64,000 nucleotides of DNA from Echiichthys vipera (GCA_963691815.1 OY829662.1:23225062-23289061); one strand, 5' to 3'; shown: positions 42,189-54,055, counted from the stretch's first letter. A program made the numbers and translations. The notes: generated from the letters alone by a model not told the origin.

Positions 42189-42839
42189 AAAAACTAATTT
42201 CAGGTGATTGTTTAGATGCCAGCAGACGTTCCCATGATGAAATAGATGTCTGAACATTACTTAAAGGCTCTAATATGACAAAGAAGCAGGTGTCTGCCAT
42301 CCCTTCCATTCTGAATGATGACATCTGTTGGTAATGGTAACAAGCAGTAATAACCTCAGGCCATCTCTGTATGAGAGAAGACAGCAATTACCCTCACTGT
42401 AATGAGTTTGGTCCAAAGGCAGGGACCAATCTCCAGTCCTAACACACGGCCTACATGACTGCTGTATCAGGCAATATTCATAGTACAGATATGTGTGTCT
42501 TTGTAGCTGTTAAAGTCACGTCAGCCAAAGTGAATGTCACGCCATGTTATTTAGCAAATTATAAATGGACGTTAAAAAGACAAGTAAATAAATGAGAAAC
42601 TCCAGTCAGTGATCCCGGTCAAACTGAGAGTCTACATCACCAAAATCCTCTTCAGATGTGCTTGGGAATATACAGTTCATAAATAAACAAAATTAAAGAA
42701 TTGTTTTCATATTTTGGGAAATACATTTTTTATTTTTTTTACTTTCAAGGTTTCTCATTTTAACAAAATACACCAAAACAAACAAATAAACAGAAATGTC
42801 TTCTACAATTTGATGAGATGTTTGATACCACCTATGTCT

Positions 42840-43090
42840 GTATGGTAAATAAAGAGCTAGCAGCCAGTTAGTTTAGCTTAGCATAAAGACTTAAAACAGC
42901 GGGGAAACAGCTAGCTTAGCTCTGTCCAAGGGTAACCGTATGGGCACTTCTAGATCTAACACGTTATGTCGTGTTTGTTTAAATTCTTCGTTTACAAGGG
43001 GTGCTGTGGATATTTATGCGAAGCTGATTAACGTGATAATGGGAAACTTTACATTTTCTAAACTCATACATGTTTTCCCTATGGTTTAAG
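42840..43090 (+). repeat. abundant fish dispersed repeat fragment
   Basis: Contains gtttagcttagcataaagac and acagcggggaaacagctagc / ttagctctgtccaagggtaac. I recall these as a very common fish interspersed repeat of uncertain class. Confidence 0.5.
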
Positions 43091-43117
43091 ACGAGGAGAA
43101 GAGAATACGAATTCAGA

Positions 43118-43380
43118 AGAAGAATTCCTTTTTATTTATCTCGCAAGCGAAATTCAATTTTTCAAATCCAACAAGACAAACAACTCTCTCCTAAATCTAA
43201 ACACTAGAGTGCTACAACTCAAATGTATGAAGTCATCACGAACAAAGCATGGAGCTGCTGCATAGACACTGAACAGAGAAAGATGTTATAGATGAGACAG
43301 AGCAGCAGGGAAAGGTTCGGAGTATGTGGGACATTTATTATGTTTCACAACTGACGACACTACAATAAAAGAAAGAAAAC
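43118..43380 (-). mobile_element. retroposon tail-like fragment
   Basis: After gaagaagaattccttttt the sequence tatttatctcgcaagcgaaa / ttcaatttttc resembles the tail of the SINE at 10404-10757. The head is not seen, so the class and right boundary are uncertain. Confidence 0.35.
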
Positions 43381-44039
43381 AAACTCATTATTGATAGAAC
43401 CTTCCCCTCTTAATGTTCTTGTCTTTCTCTGTTTGTTGTTGTCCTCTGTGGGCGTGGTGTTCCTGGCTGCCTCCTGATTACACATCTTTCACCTCATGGG
43501 TCCAGCCTACACAAGCTGCCTTCAATCAACTCCAGATCGTTGTTGTAACCACTGTGGTAGCCAGTAGTGTTTTGACCACTCTGTTTAACAGTTATTTTTT
43601 CCTGTGTTCTGCCTCCCCCTCCACACCCCGAGCCATTTTCCCTGCCACCATTCCCCTTTTCAGCCTCACTTTCTCACCCCTGCCTGACTAGTTCAGTCCC
43701 GCTCTGCTGCTTGCCCACGCCTGGATCCCCCAGACCCCCTCTGTTCTGTCTAAATTCCTCCCACCCAGTTCTTACACTAAATCCACTGTTATCCTGCACT
43801 TAGTTTCGCCCTACATGTGGGTCCATCTGATCATAACAACCACAAATTGCAATTTTTTTTTGCTTTGGATTGAACAAGGAAGATATAATTTGACATATCT
43901 AGCTAAACTGAGCTAACCGACTGCTTAGCTCTAGCTATCATATATATTTTTACTGTATTTTTAGAAACAGGTGTATTCGCTTTGTAGTTAGATGAGAACA
44001 TTGATCTAACTCTTGATGAGAAAGGGCCTTTCTTGTCCA

Positions 44040-44518
44040 TGCAATTATCTTCAGCAGGCTCGACTACTGTAACAGTGTCTTTACAGGTCTCCCTAAAGAG
44101 TCCATCAGACAGCTGCAGTTAATCCAGAACGCTGCTGATCGAGTCCCTACTAAGACCAAAAAAGTCGATCATATCACTCCAGTCTTCAGATCTTTACACT
44201 GGCTTCCTGTCTGTCAAATAATTGATTTCAAAATACTTGTTTTGGTTGACAAAGCCCTGAATCAGATCTTCTGCTCAGCTACGAACCATCCAGTCCTCTT
44301 AGATCGTCTGGGACTGATCTGTTCTGTGTCCCCAGAGTCAGGACTAAACTTGGTACAGGTCTGCTCCGTGTCCCCAGAGTCAGGACTAAACATGGGACAG
44401 GTCTGCTCTGTGTCCCCAGAGTCAAGACTAATCATGGGACAGGTCTGCTCTATGTAAAGCACTTTGAATTACCTTGTTGTTGAATTGTGATAAACAAATA
44501 AACTTGCCTTGCCTCTCT
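44040..44518 (+). mobile_element. L2/CR1/Rex1-like LINE 3' end with 42-bp triplication
   Basis: Conceptual translation gives the C-terminal LINE phrase DYCNSVFTGLPKESIRQLQL followed by IQNAADRV and LHWLPVCQIIDFKILVLVDK. This is typical of jockey-superfamily reverse transcriptase ORFs. The tail aaataaacttgccttgcc ends the element. Within 44312-44455 a 42-bp unit (14 codons, core CSVSPESGLN) occurs three times. It is 5'-truncated, with no catalytic core. Confidence 0.75.
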
Positions 44519-44619
44519 AAGTGTCAGGTTTTTTTAAGTATTAATTAATGTGCATGAATGGACTTTATCAAACTCTTGAGAATGAGCAGATGCGTGAAAA
44601 TTCGGGAGGGGTCTGAACC

Positions 44620-44760
44620 ATAGACTGTACAAAAAATGGACATAGCCTCTCCGTCATGCTCTGTTTTGTCAACTTGGTCAAATCGTTCTCGCCTCTGGGA
44701 GTCTCCATCTTGTCAGACTTTGACTCCTCCTCATTTCCTCTTACCAAGAAAAGCGCATGT
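44620..44760 (+). repeat. dispersed fish repeat fragment (accatagactgtac)
   Basis: Starts accatagactgtacaaaaaa / tggacatagcctc, a phrase I recognise from fish intergenic repeats. Limits are approximate. Confidence 0.4.
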
Positions 44761-45672
44761 ATGTGGCCCTGGGGGGAGGGAGATACGGCCGTCTAGCTGA
44801 CATTTACAGAATTAGCCACATTAGCCCACATTAGCTCCACTGCCCGGGAGCTAGGCTAACAGAACACGTTACTAGATGGTGGTTGACATGAGCCTGAAAA
44901 AAACTTTTTTTTTTTTATAAACTTCAAATATTAGGCATAACAATGATTCAACTGTGTTGTTCCAATTAACAGCTTTCCAAAAATATATATGGTCTTTTAG
45001 AGTTTGATTTGGAATCTAAAGTTATTTACACATTTGTTATATTAGTACCTATAATTGTCATATGGTGTGACAAGGAAGTTATTGTATATAAATTGAAAAT
45101 GGGGTCTACTTTTCTTAAGTAATTCACTTCCACACATCATAATTCTTTGTCAATACTATCCTGAGATCCAGAATTTCCTTGTGCAAATGTATATAATTCT
45201 GTATTATTTTTCGTAATCACTGCGCAAAGTAAGACATCTGTCTTCAATCTGTGTATATATTTTAGATTAATTATGACAAAGCCTGTTATAAATCTAATAG
45301 AGTGCCTGTGACTGTTGCTTATACTATTCTTCATGTGTAAATTGAGATTTTTATGATTCATCACCAACCCAGTCTTTTTATTGTCACAGTTCTGAATGTC
45401 ACACCAAATGATATAAGGTCACACCATAGGATGAACGACAATTTGTCATGCAAAAACAGTACAAAAATCACACAAAAGTATGCCACATTTATTTAAAACA
45501 TTAATTTAATGCAAAACAATTTTTCTAAACAGTAAGGTTATTTCGATTTCATAAACATTAGTTTAACAAGTTTGCTACACGGTGAGCGTTTTTCGATTTC
45601 AGAAACATTAATTTTAAACATTAATTTACACTGCATATGTTTATTTATGAGAACACGTTTATTCTCATATGT

Positions 45673-46679
45673 TCACACCTCATTAAACACCAACCAGTCT
45701 AAAGTCAAGAGCTTGGCAAACCGACTGCATGGCTTGGGTTCTGATATACCACAGACAATTTCATTGTAATGATAAAAAATACAGTCCAGTTTCTTTGGCC
45801 GGACAAAAGCATTTTTCTTTCCACATTGTTGCATACAGTTCACCTGCAGCTCCGCCTCACCATGTGTCCCCATGATCTGTCCTACATATGGTTTGTCATC
45901 ATATTCAACAATAACAAACTGTCCCTCCATGTATTTTTCATCTAAATCTGAACTTGTCTCAAGGTCAGGTTCACATAATGTGGCATGTTCCGACAGGGCT
46001 TCAGGCTCTACAGTGGGAGAGCTATGGTGGCTTGACTGGCCTAGGGGCATCTCAGCAGGAAAGACACGATCAAACTCAAGTTTGCTCTGGGTACTTGTAG
46101 AAACAGCTAAGAGCTCTGTAAAATATTATCCCTGTGGAAAAGGACAAAACTTGATGTGCACTACTGATTCAAGTCACTGGAAGTACTGAAGGATGGGGCA
46201 TTTCATCCATGACAGAGATTTCTTCGATCCACTTGATTGTGATGTTTTCAGAGCTCTTTTGTAAATAGTCATATAGATCCCTTGGTTTGAAGGTCACTGT
46301 CTCCAAGGACATGCATGTCTGCCTTACGCTTAGACACACCTCCAACCCCATCAGATGCATCCTTTCCATGAGAACGCTCGGAGAAGTTCCAGGTGACCCG
46401 CTTGAATCCCTATGTATAAGGAATACTGCTCCTGAGGAAGCAGTTTGCTCAATTGTGATACATGGTTAGTGACCCATCACTCAGGACGGGTGTCGATTGG
46501 TCATTTCTTTTCTAGTAATCATCTATAACTGGCTTTATGTGTGCCCACCCTGCACATTCATCGTTGTGTAAGGACTTGGAAATTGTGGCATAGCACTGGG
46601 AGTCATTGACTGAGTAGGCAACTGCAGTGTGTATTGTTGCCTGTTGTCTATTGCCACCAAAGTGAAAATCCTGAATCTC
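45673..46679 (-). pseudogene. decayed transposase-like gene, minus strand
   Basis: Fragments in consistent order on the minus strand reconstruct the architecture of a multi-copy fish protein I know only as uncharacterised. The first is a 56-codon open run (46679-46513) with DFHFGGNRQQATIHTAV and WAHIKPVIDDY. Next come LSDGSLTMYHN, TWNFSERSHGKDASDGVGG and KRKADMHV (about 46470-46290). Then WIEEISVMDEM (about 46230-46200), and a C-terminal block EYDDKPYVGQI ... CMQQCGKKNAFVRPKKLDC (45900-45760). Frames change at least three times and stops intervene, so it is a pseudogene. The HFGG, SDG and HGK..DGVGG blocks could be acidic and basic parts of a DDE-like nuclease, which is inference only. The right edge abuts a different repeat at about 46690. 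Confidence 0.6.
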
Positions 46680-46689
46680 AGTGTTTAGT

Positions 46690-47697
46690 TTACAGCAGTG
46701 GTGACTGCCGGCCTTTCAAGGAGGGGAAGCTAATTTTTCCGGCCTACATCATAAATGTTTATTTATTTTTATTTATATAAATTCTACCCTTCGTTCCTTT
46801 TCAAGAAAATGATCTGTGACCTTGTACCAACTAGGCGTCTTTTCCAGGGACTTGACCAGTGTCCTCTCAATGGCAGCAGAGCTAGGCTGCATAAACAGCC
46901 TTGGCCTTGTCATGAACGGTACGGGGACAACACACAGGTGGACTCAATGCAGACACGGACAAAAAGAAAGTTACAAATTAAACGTTTAATAATACAAACG
47001 GAAACAAACTACAGATAATCAAACAACAGACTAACTAGACAAACACGGAAATACAAGAACGGGGAGACGTCGGGAGATCGGGAGACGGACGGGAAAACAG
47101 GAACATGAGAAACTACGGAGAGAAAACAGAACACAAAACACGATTAGTATGCTTACAACGGGGAGCGTGAAAATCACTACGAGAAAGGGGATGCCAGTCC
47201 GGGGGGAATAGTTTTACCAAGGTTGGGTCTGCATACCTGCCAGCTTCAGGCTTTTAAGGTGTTGTGTAATTAGCTAACAGGCTGCAGCTTTGGAGGCACG
47301 CCTACCAGACCTACTGACAGACAGAGGGAAGCACATGCAGGGAAACGCAGACAGAGGGAGACAAACACACACAAGACAAAGGAGAGGAGGGCACTGACAG
47401 AACCAGATCTTGACAGGCCTAGCTGGAGCTGCTGCACCAGGCTACTGTGTGACCGCCTGTGAGTGTGAGTGATCGCGACGAGGGGAGAAGCTCCATAGCT
47501 GCCGCTGCTTGTTGGGGAAAGAAACCACAGAGGGACAGAACAGAGTCGTCAAACACAACGCTAGTTGTTTTTAACAAAGACAAAGTCTCTGGGGATCGGT
47601 AAAGTCTCCGGATCAGTTCAGAACAACAGAATGAAAAACTTGGAAAATACTCCGCCTGATGTTTATTCTTCAAGATTGCTGATTCCCTCATTGAGCT
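46690..47697. repeat. dispersed repeat interrupted by a TIR element (46910-47416)
   Basis: The left part begins agtggtgactgccggccttt. The right part (about 47417-47697) continues after the insert with ggcctagctggagctgctgc and gaagctccatagctgccgct. I recall these two parts together as one fish repeat. The class is unknown, and the split is inferred from the intervening element. Confidence 0.35.
46910..47416. mobile_element. non-autonomous element with tgtcatga-type ends
   Basis: It starts tgtcatgaacggtacgggg, contains ggtggactcaatgcagacac near the left end, and closes with ccagatcttgaca (inverted tgtcaagatctgg). The termini are short and imperfect. The interior is purine-rich on the plus strand with no coding frame. 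A loosely similar repeat (gaactcaaatgcagtcaggg) lies at 59945-60330. Confidence 0.5.
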
Positions 47698-47868
47698 GAA
47701 ATACGGAATGTAAAAAATGTATAATAAGAGATAACAGAACAGCCTAGAGCTAAATATGAAATGAAAAACTGTACAAAAGTAGAATTAAGGATAACAGAAC
47801 AGTCCAGAGCTAAATATGAAATAACAAACTGTACAAAAATAGAATTTGGGAATTAGGCGCAGTTAACA

Positions 47869-48850
47869 GTGTACACCACAAACCTTTTGATGTCAGTGTC
47901 AGCTCTCATGGATCTATTAGAGAACAAAGGTGAGGACCGCTTGGTTGACAAAGTTCCAGTGGCTGGTACCATTCTTTTTGATGGCATGGCAGTCATACAA
48001 GCCATGCGATCCAGACCAGGTACATTTGGAGAGCTTGCAGAGACCATACTGCAGGAAATACCCCAATTGGCTTTGCAGCACAAGTGTAGATCAGGAAGAA
48101 TGTGACACAAGGGTGTTTTTTATGCACAACACGCTGCACGGGAGCATGACGCTGTCATTATCAAGAGCTCTGACACTGATGTGGCAGTCATTGCTGTAAG
48201 TCTGCAGACAGATTTGCCCTGCAGCTTATATTTTTTCATAGGGACTGGCAACAGGCCACGTATCATTGACATTACCAAGGTGTCATCAGCTGTCAGTACC
48301 AGCGTGTGTTCAGCCTTGATTGGAGTTCAACATTCTCTGGGTGTGACTCCACAAGTGCCTTTTATGGCAAAGGAAAAATAAATAGTATAGTATAGGCTTT
48401 CAAAAGTTTAAGAACCAACTTTAACTTGAAGTCAACATTTTTCACTTCTTTGCCAGTACGTATGTCACCTTAATGATCAACCAGCTGCCGGAAATGTAAA
48501 TGAGGCTAGGTACAAGGCTTTCTGTATGGCATCATCGACCTTGTCAGAATTATGCATTCCCCCTACTACTGATGCCTCCACCAGCACTGCAAAGGGCAAA
48601 CTACCAGGCTGCAATAATGAGGTCCTGTCTCAAAAAGATATAAGTGCTCCATCACCTGCTGGCTGTGGTTGGCAAATAGAGGATGGGGACATACATGTCA
48701 CCTGGATGACAAGAAATCCGTCCTCTGACAGTGTTTTGCATGTGATACACTGTGGCTGTAAAGAAAGAGCCTGTGAGGCAGGCAGGTGTTCATGTTTCTC
48801 TGCAGTACTGCACTGCACAGACTAATGCCGCTGTACAAATTGTGCCACTA
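47869..48850 (+). pseudogene. decayed ORF of unclassified element (SSDTDV / GCDSTSAFYGKGK family)
   Basis: Ordered fragments match the layout of a multi-copy fish protein family I recognise but cannot name. They are LFDGMAVIQAMRSRPGTF with FGELAETILQEIP (47970-48070), DQEECDTRVFF and SSDTDVAVIAV (48090-48200), LYFFIGTGNRPRIIDITKV (48225-48285), GCDSTSAFYGKGK (about 48340-48380), VNEARYKAFC (48500-48530), IPPTTDAS and GWQIEDG. A cysteine cluster HCGCKERACEAGRCSCF then CRCTNC (48750-48845) closes it, probably metal-binding. Frameshifts near 48080, 48130 and 48340, and a missing middle segment after the ETILQEIP block, show it is dead. The paired acidic motifs (DGMAV, SDTDV, GCDSTSA) look like a PIN/FEN-like nuclease arrangement, which is inference only. 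Confidence 0.6.
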
Positions 48851-49064
48851 AAAAAGAAATAGAGGAAAGGGAAGATGACAACTGTCCTGACAGTGACAGT
48901 GGGGACAAGAAGTGTCCTTAAAAAAAACAACACATTGACATTGAAAGGTTTCTGAGGTAAAGGTTTAGCTCTGGGCTGTTTTGTTATCCCTTATTCTTTT
49001 TCTTTCTTTCTTTCTTTCTTTTTTACAGTTTTTTTTTATATAGCTCAAGGCTGTTCTGTTATCC

Positions 49065-49068
<4 letters not shown>

Positions 49069-49133
<65 letters not shown>
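49069..49133 (+). repeat. (TA)n microsatellite
   Basis: About 65 bp of TA dinucleotides, preceded at 48998-49022 by a short (TTTC)n run. Confidence 0.95.
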
Positions 49134-49136
<3 letters not shown>

Positions 49137-49279
49137 ACAGTTTTACATTTCGTATCTTTAATAAAGATCGTTTTTATGGTTGATCAGTGTTGGTTTCATT
49201 TGTAGATGAATGAATGAACAAACTGTCAGTGGTATAAGTCATCCAACAAAAACCAAAGGAATCCTACCCGAAACTTAAA

Positions 49280-51400
49280 AATCTCTACGGCTGTCCGCAT
49301 CTAGAAGACTATTGCTAACTTTTTCTGAAAAACTGTGGACACCACTAGTATCTTTGGAGGTTTTTAGCCATCTTTCTACTGAATTCCGGTCCTACTAGGC
49401 CTTGAGGACCAAACTATGCCTCCTAAAGCTTCAAACAACACCGCAGAGGAATATGCCAACATGGCTCAAGTACGTGAATTGATGGACCAACAAAAGGATT
49501 TCTACAAAACTTTTAGGTTTAGTGATTTCAAGGTGAGTCTTGAAATGACTCAAAAGAAATTTTAATGACCTTAAAACTTCATGCAAAACTTGGACCATGA
49601 ACTGTAGTGACACAAGAACTGATTTGGACACAGTATATAAAAGCTTGATCTTAATCTCTGACAAGACAGAACATCTCTGAGGTCTGGTTTTTGAGCTCTC
49701 TGGTGTCTCTATCAGAGATTGGTATGATTGGTATTGGAAGGAATGTTGTTGTTGTTGTTGTTGTTATTTATCGCCCTCCTGATGGAATTATCAGAGATTT
49801 GTATGAAAGTCGGTCCAGTTCTCTTGACTTGATCAACAGGGAGGAAAAACAGTTATATTTGAGGAGATTTCAATATAAATCTCTTTAAGCATAAATCCGA
49901 TACCTTTTCGTGGGGATTTTCTTAATATTATTTTCCCCTCTCATTCATAAGTTTACACGAGTTAATGAAATGTCAGCAACTTTAATTGATAACTTTTGAA
50001 CAAATTCTTGATATTCCACTATTCTTTCATTAAAGCTAATAAAGTAAAACATTCCAAGGAAATAATGCTCAAAAGAAATATGAACAAGTCAAATATTTGC
50101 AAATTTAAAGATATGCTTGCCAGTATTTAATGGGATGATTATTATAAAGAAAGAATGTCAGTTCTGCATATCACACATTTCTGAAAGTTATTCTTCTATA
50201 GTTCTAGTTTCAATGAATGTTTCCCACTTGGTGGTTCTTCCAAAAGAAATAAGCCTTGGTTTACACTGGATTTACTGAAGCTGCTGAGGAAAAAGAATAA
50301 ATTGAATAGAAAATGTCTCAAATCCTTCTCCTCTTACCCATAGTGTTTATCAATCTTATAGAAATAAATCTACTCGTTCCATCAGATCTGCAAAAAAGAA
50401 ATATTCCTGCGATGGATTTAAGAGATGTTCTAAGGATATTAAAACGACTTGGAATGTAATAAATCAGTTACTGCAAAGAGAAAAGACTATCCCCAAGTTT
50501 CCTTCAGTCTTTTGGAGGATGAGAATTCTCTTAACAGCTCATGTGATATAGCTCAAAAATGTAATGGTTTTTTTGTTATTTGGTTATGACTTGGCTAACA
50601 AAATATCTGCCTGTCCTGTAATCCTTTGGACTTTATTCCAACTAATGTTCCAATTATCTCACATTTCAAGCCTCCTGATATCCAAAAAATAATTTACATA
50701 ATTAAGGAATTAAAGTCATCCTCAGCTGGTCGTAACAATATTTCTGTATCCCTTGTCAAACAGATGAAAGAGTCAATTTCACAACCACTTGTTTATATAT
50801 TTTCTCTGTCTTTGAAAACTGGCATTGTGCCTGAGGATTTCAAAGTTGCCAAAGTTATACTTCTGTTTAAAGCAGATGATCCATGTTGTTTGAGTAACTA
50901 CAGACCCATATCTATATTGCCATGTTTCCAAAAATACTGGAAAAAAGACTCAAATTCAACAGCAGTATGGTTTTTGAAATAATCATTCCACTTGGCTCTG
51001 CTTCAACTGATTGACAATGTTACCTCAACAAACAATGCATTTACCTGTAGTGTTTGGATTGACATTTCAAAAGCTTTTGATATGGTTAATCCTCATATTT
51101 TATTAGAAAAAATGTATACAGTAAATATTGTTTTCATAATGTTACTTAGAAATGGTTAAGTTATTATCTAACCAATCAATCACTCAGTTTGTTTGCATTG
51201 AGGGTTTTTATTCTAACAAAGCAAAACTACTCTGTGGGGTCCCACAAGGGTCCATTCTTGGACCATTATTAATTCTTATCTATATGAATGATTTGTCTAA
51301 TGTTTGTAATATCCTTTCTCCAATGAAGTTTGCAGATGACACAACCCTCATTTGGTGCTAACAGTTGGGGCTGATTAGACTACAATGTTTTTTTGTAAAC
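49280..51400 (+). mobile_element. decayed non-LTR retrotransposon (jockey-superfamily LINE, ORF1 start to RT)
   Basis: An ORF1-like start at 49416 reads MPPKASNNTAEEYANMAQVR and is soon broken. Endonuclease-domain remnants follow (YRPPDG near 49770, then frames carrying a DFNI-like stretch and ATLIDN near 49980). Reverse transcriptase remnants are at 50626-51360: SNYRPISILPCF (about 50895), WIDISKAFDMVNPH (about 51060), GVPQGSILGPL (about 51236) and FADDT (about 51330). The order and spacing match APE-type LINEs of the L2/CR1/Rex1 group. Many stops and frameshifts make it inactive. The 3' end with the tail is not identified, and the 5' boundary is approximate. Confidence 0.8.
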
Positions 51401-51439
51401 AGGCCTTAAATAGGTTTAATTATGCTGTGAAAACGGCCT

Positions 51440-52620
51440 GTATAACATGGGGGTCAATGACAAACTGCTGTATTGTGCAAACTACTCCTACTTGACACAA
51501 CTTTGGCACTTCTGTATTGGATCAACTAGGAAGTTGCTGTGGTGGGGGCTCGGTCTGAGCCCATCCACCATGATCGAATCCCATGCTATTGGTTGCCCGG
51601 GCAAAACTACCACTGAGTACTACAGTATGGAGATTGAATCACAACTGGAAGCACATAGAGACGAAATAACTGCATTTAAACTGAGATATGACGGGACAAC
51701 TGTGAAGGGATGGAGAAGAATAAGGCCAAAGAAAGGGGACCTTACAGGGACAAACTTACAACCAGCGGCAAGCAGATATTTTTAGAGATATCGATGGCGT
51801 TGACCAGTACGAGCCGGCTACAGCACCTTGCAGGTGGTGAAGAGGTTGTAATGAGTTTAAAAGTGTTGATAATTACATTGCATTTAGCAGACACTTCTTG
51901 ACCAAAGTGATTAAGTAATGTAACTGTTTCATAAACATAAGACTGTAACAAGGTGTTTCATGACCACAAACGTTAGATTGTAACTTCCAACATAATCCAA
52001 CATGTTTTGCAGCTTGTTATTAATGCTTAGTAATGTAAAGATGTAATTTGATTTCAGCCTAATGGGTGTCTGTTGGGGCTAGGGCCATTAACAATGTGAG
52101 ACAGAGCAAGATGTAAATGTTCTTGCTAGGCTAAAGGCATCAATGAATTCCAGGCAAGGCTGCAGACAAATGTAAATTTGAAGTGTACAAATTCTTCAGT
52201 GATATGAGTAACGCAGGCACAGGTTAAGCCGCTTTGACTTTGGTACTAGAATACCGTGAGGGGTTTAGAGACCCTGTTCTGCCGATCCAAAGCTTACAGT
52301 CTCAGGCAAATTGTGGGGCTAACCTTGATAGGAGTGACCTGTCTGCCCTGCAGCACCACTGCCAGGCCACAAGACACATAGCTGATGTTTCAGGGGATCA
52401 GGCAGTGCAGATCGAGAGAAGGACGATGGGACTACTACAGCAGTTTTTAACACAGCAGTGATTTCCGATAATTGTAAAACAGTGCGGAATTGCAACGACC
52501 TCCTCTGCAAACAAAAATAAAGAACGCGTTTGGAGGGTCCCTGCTGAAGAGGCGAATGCCATGATATTGGGGGCACTGTGTCATGACGACATATTCTCAT
52601 TCTCAATAGAAAACTATATA
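51440..52620 (+). other. coding-like but unidentified stretch between LINE and Harbinger-like element
   Basis: Open frames of 112 codons (51447-51785) and 75 codons (52234-52461) occur here. The second has a helical, Gln-rich composition (QIERRTMGLLQQFLTQQ) reminiscent of the C-terminal part of transposon-encoded Myb-like proteins. No catalytic motif is visible. It could be debris of one or two further mobile elements. Confidence 0.3.
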
Positions 52621-52772
52621 AATAAAAAGTTAGATTTTGTATTTATGCTTTAGCTGTTGAGAATATAAACATGTATTTGTGACTTAAGTGCTCTGCTTCT
52701 GAACATCCAACTAACTACACAACTACATGTCCAGTGGCACACTGCAGTGATTGTTAATGTGGAAACAGACTT

Positions 52773-54055
52773 GGGGCCTCATTCATAAAACTGTGTGTAG
52801 GATTCACGTCAAAGGCACCGTAGGACATGTGTGCATATAGGACGTGTGTGCGCATACAAATATTGGGATTTATGAAACAGCGTGAACTCACGCCTTACGC
52901 CCGTTTCCCTTTATAAATCACTATCAACTCTAAATGTGCCGCAGCTTTTGTGGCTTCATGTCACACCCATACATGCCTATAATTAGTCAATGAAACACCC
53001 CAAATTAATATTCATTCATACGAACATCATGTCAAACGCAGAGAGGAAAAAAAAAAAACAACATAATAATCAACGTGAAGTTGATGTTCTTGTTGGAGAG
53101 GTGGGGAAATAAAAAACATGTTTGCAGGGCACAGTGTGGGCATCACTAAAGACGAAAAGGCCGTAAAGTGGCAACATGTTGTGGACACAGGTAATTCAGC
53201 GTCTGGGTAGGAATGTAAAAGAGATGAATGAAAGCATTTTCATTCTCACTCTGTGCTCTTACAGCAACATGAGTGCAGTCAAAAGCACTGATGACATTTG
53301 TAAAAACAGGACAATGCTGCAAGTTTCCCTCTTTTATTTCCCTGCTTCCAGCGATCCAAATGAACCATGAGAACAGTGAACAGCAGTAGGAGCCGGGTCA
53401 TAAGCGGCTTGTCCTCATCTATCGGTAAATCAGCAAGTGTGGGTCATAACGCATTGTGATGGCATGCTTTTCATATCTATCCATTTGATTTAATTGATCT
53501 AAAAAGCTAAAAGTGTGGTAATTAATCTAATCTAATTTCTAATAACAACAAACCAATTAAATCAATTAAATAAAGACTGTATTAGCCACTGTGATATAGG
53601 ATAACCATATTAAAACTCTGCACCTATCTGCCAGACGGAGGCATTGATAACAGCATCGGTGTATAAACATGTGTTGCCCTGTTCACCATATTATTCATGA
53701 TAAGAAACTTCATGACATGCAAGTATGGTTTAATGATTACAGAACAATTTTCTGAGTTTTTTCAAAGATATCTTCATTTGAATTTACAACATCTTGTTGT
53801 TGTTTTTTTGCACTGCAGAGATCAAACAGCTGTTTGTGTATTAATTTTAAGAATGGCTTTTGTGAATTCTTCCTATGATTAATGAGAGGCAATATTTTGA
53901 TTAATTTTTACACAATAGTCTCTGTCTCACACAGTTTCTCAGCGTGGAGTTCCGCACATTCTCCCGTCAAGTTTGTTTTTTATTAATCCCAAATTGCTTA
54001 GAAAGAGGCTTACGCCCTCTTCTGTGCATACGCCACCTTTATAAATGATGGCCCC
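52773..54055 (+). mobile_element. Harbinger-like element H2, copy 1 (ggggcctcattcataaa ends)
   Basis: The left end ggggcctcattcataaaact and right end (inverted: ggggccatcatttataaagg) form imperfect TIRs. Inside, about 53115-53192 reads NMFAGHSVGITKDEKAVKW then QHVVDT followed by a gtaat donor-like site. This resembles the first exon of NAIF1/Myb-like proteins of Harbinger elements. The rest is degraded. Shared blocks such as gatccaaatgaaccatgaga and gcattgtgatggcatgc link it to 57580-58371. Confidence 0.6.

Larger units (their letters stand above)
47701..49155 (+). mobile_element. unclassified TIR element with tandem subterminal repeats (1.46 kb)
   Basis: The ends atacggaatgt (47701-47711) and acatttcgtat (49145-49155) are inverted at 10 of 11 positions. 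Inside the left end, two 60-bp tandem units begin ataacagaacag (47731 and 47791). Inside the right end the same units occur inverted twice (ctgttttgttatccc near 48976 and ctgttctgttatccc near 49051), so the subterminal repeats mirror each other. Between them lies a decayed plus-strand coding sequence (47869-48850). A (TA)n run at 49070-49133 sits within the right end. I cannot assign a superfamily. Confidence 0.65.
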
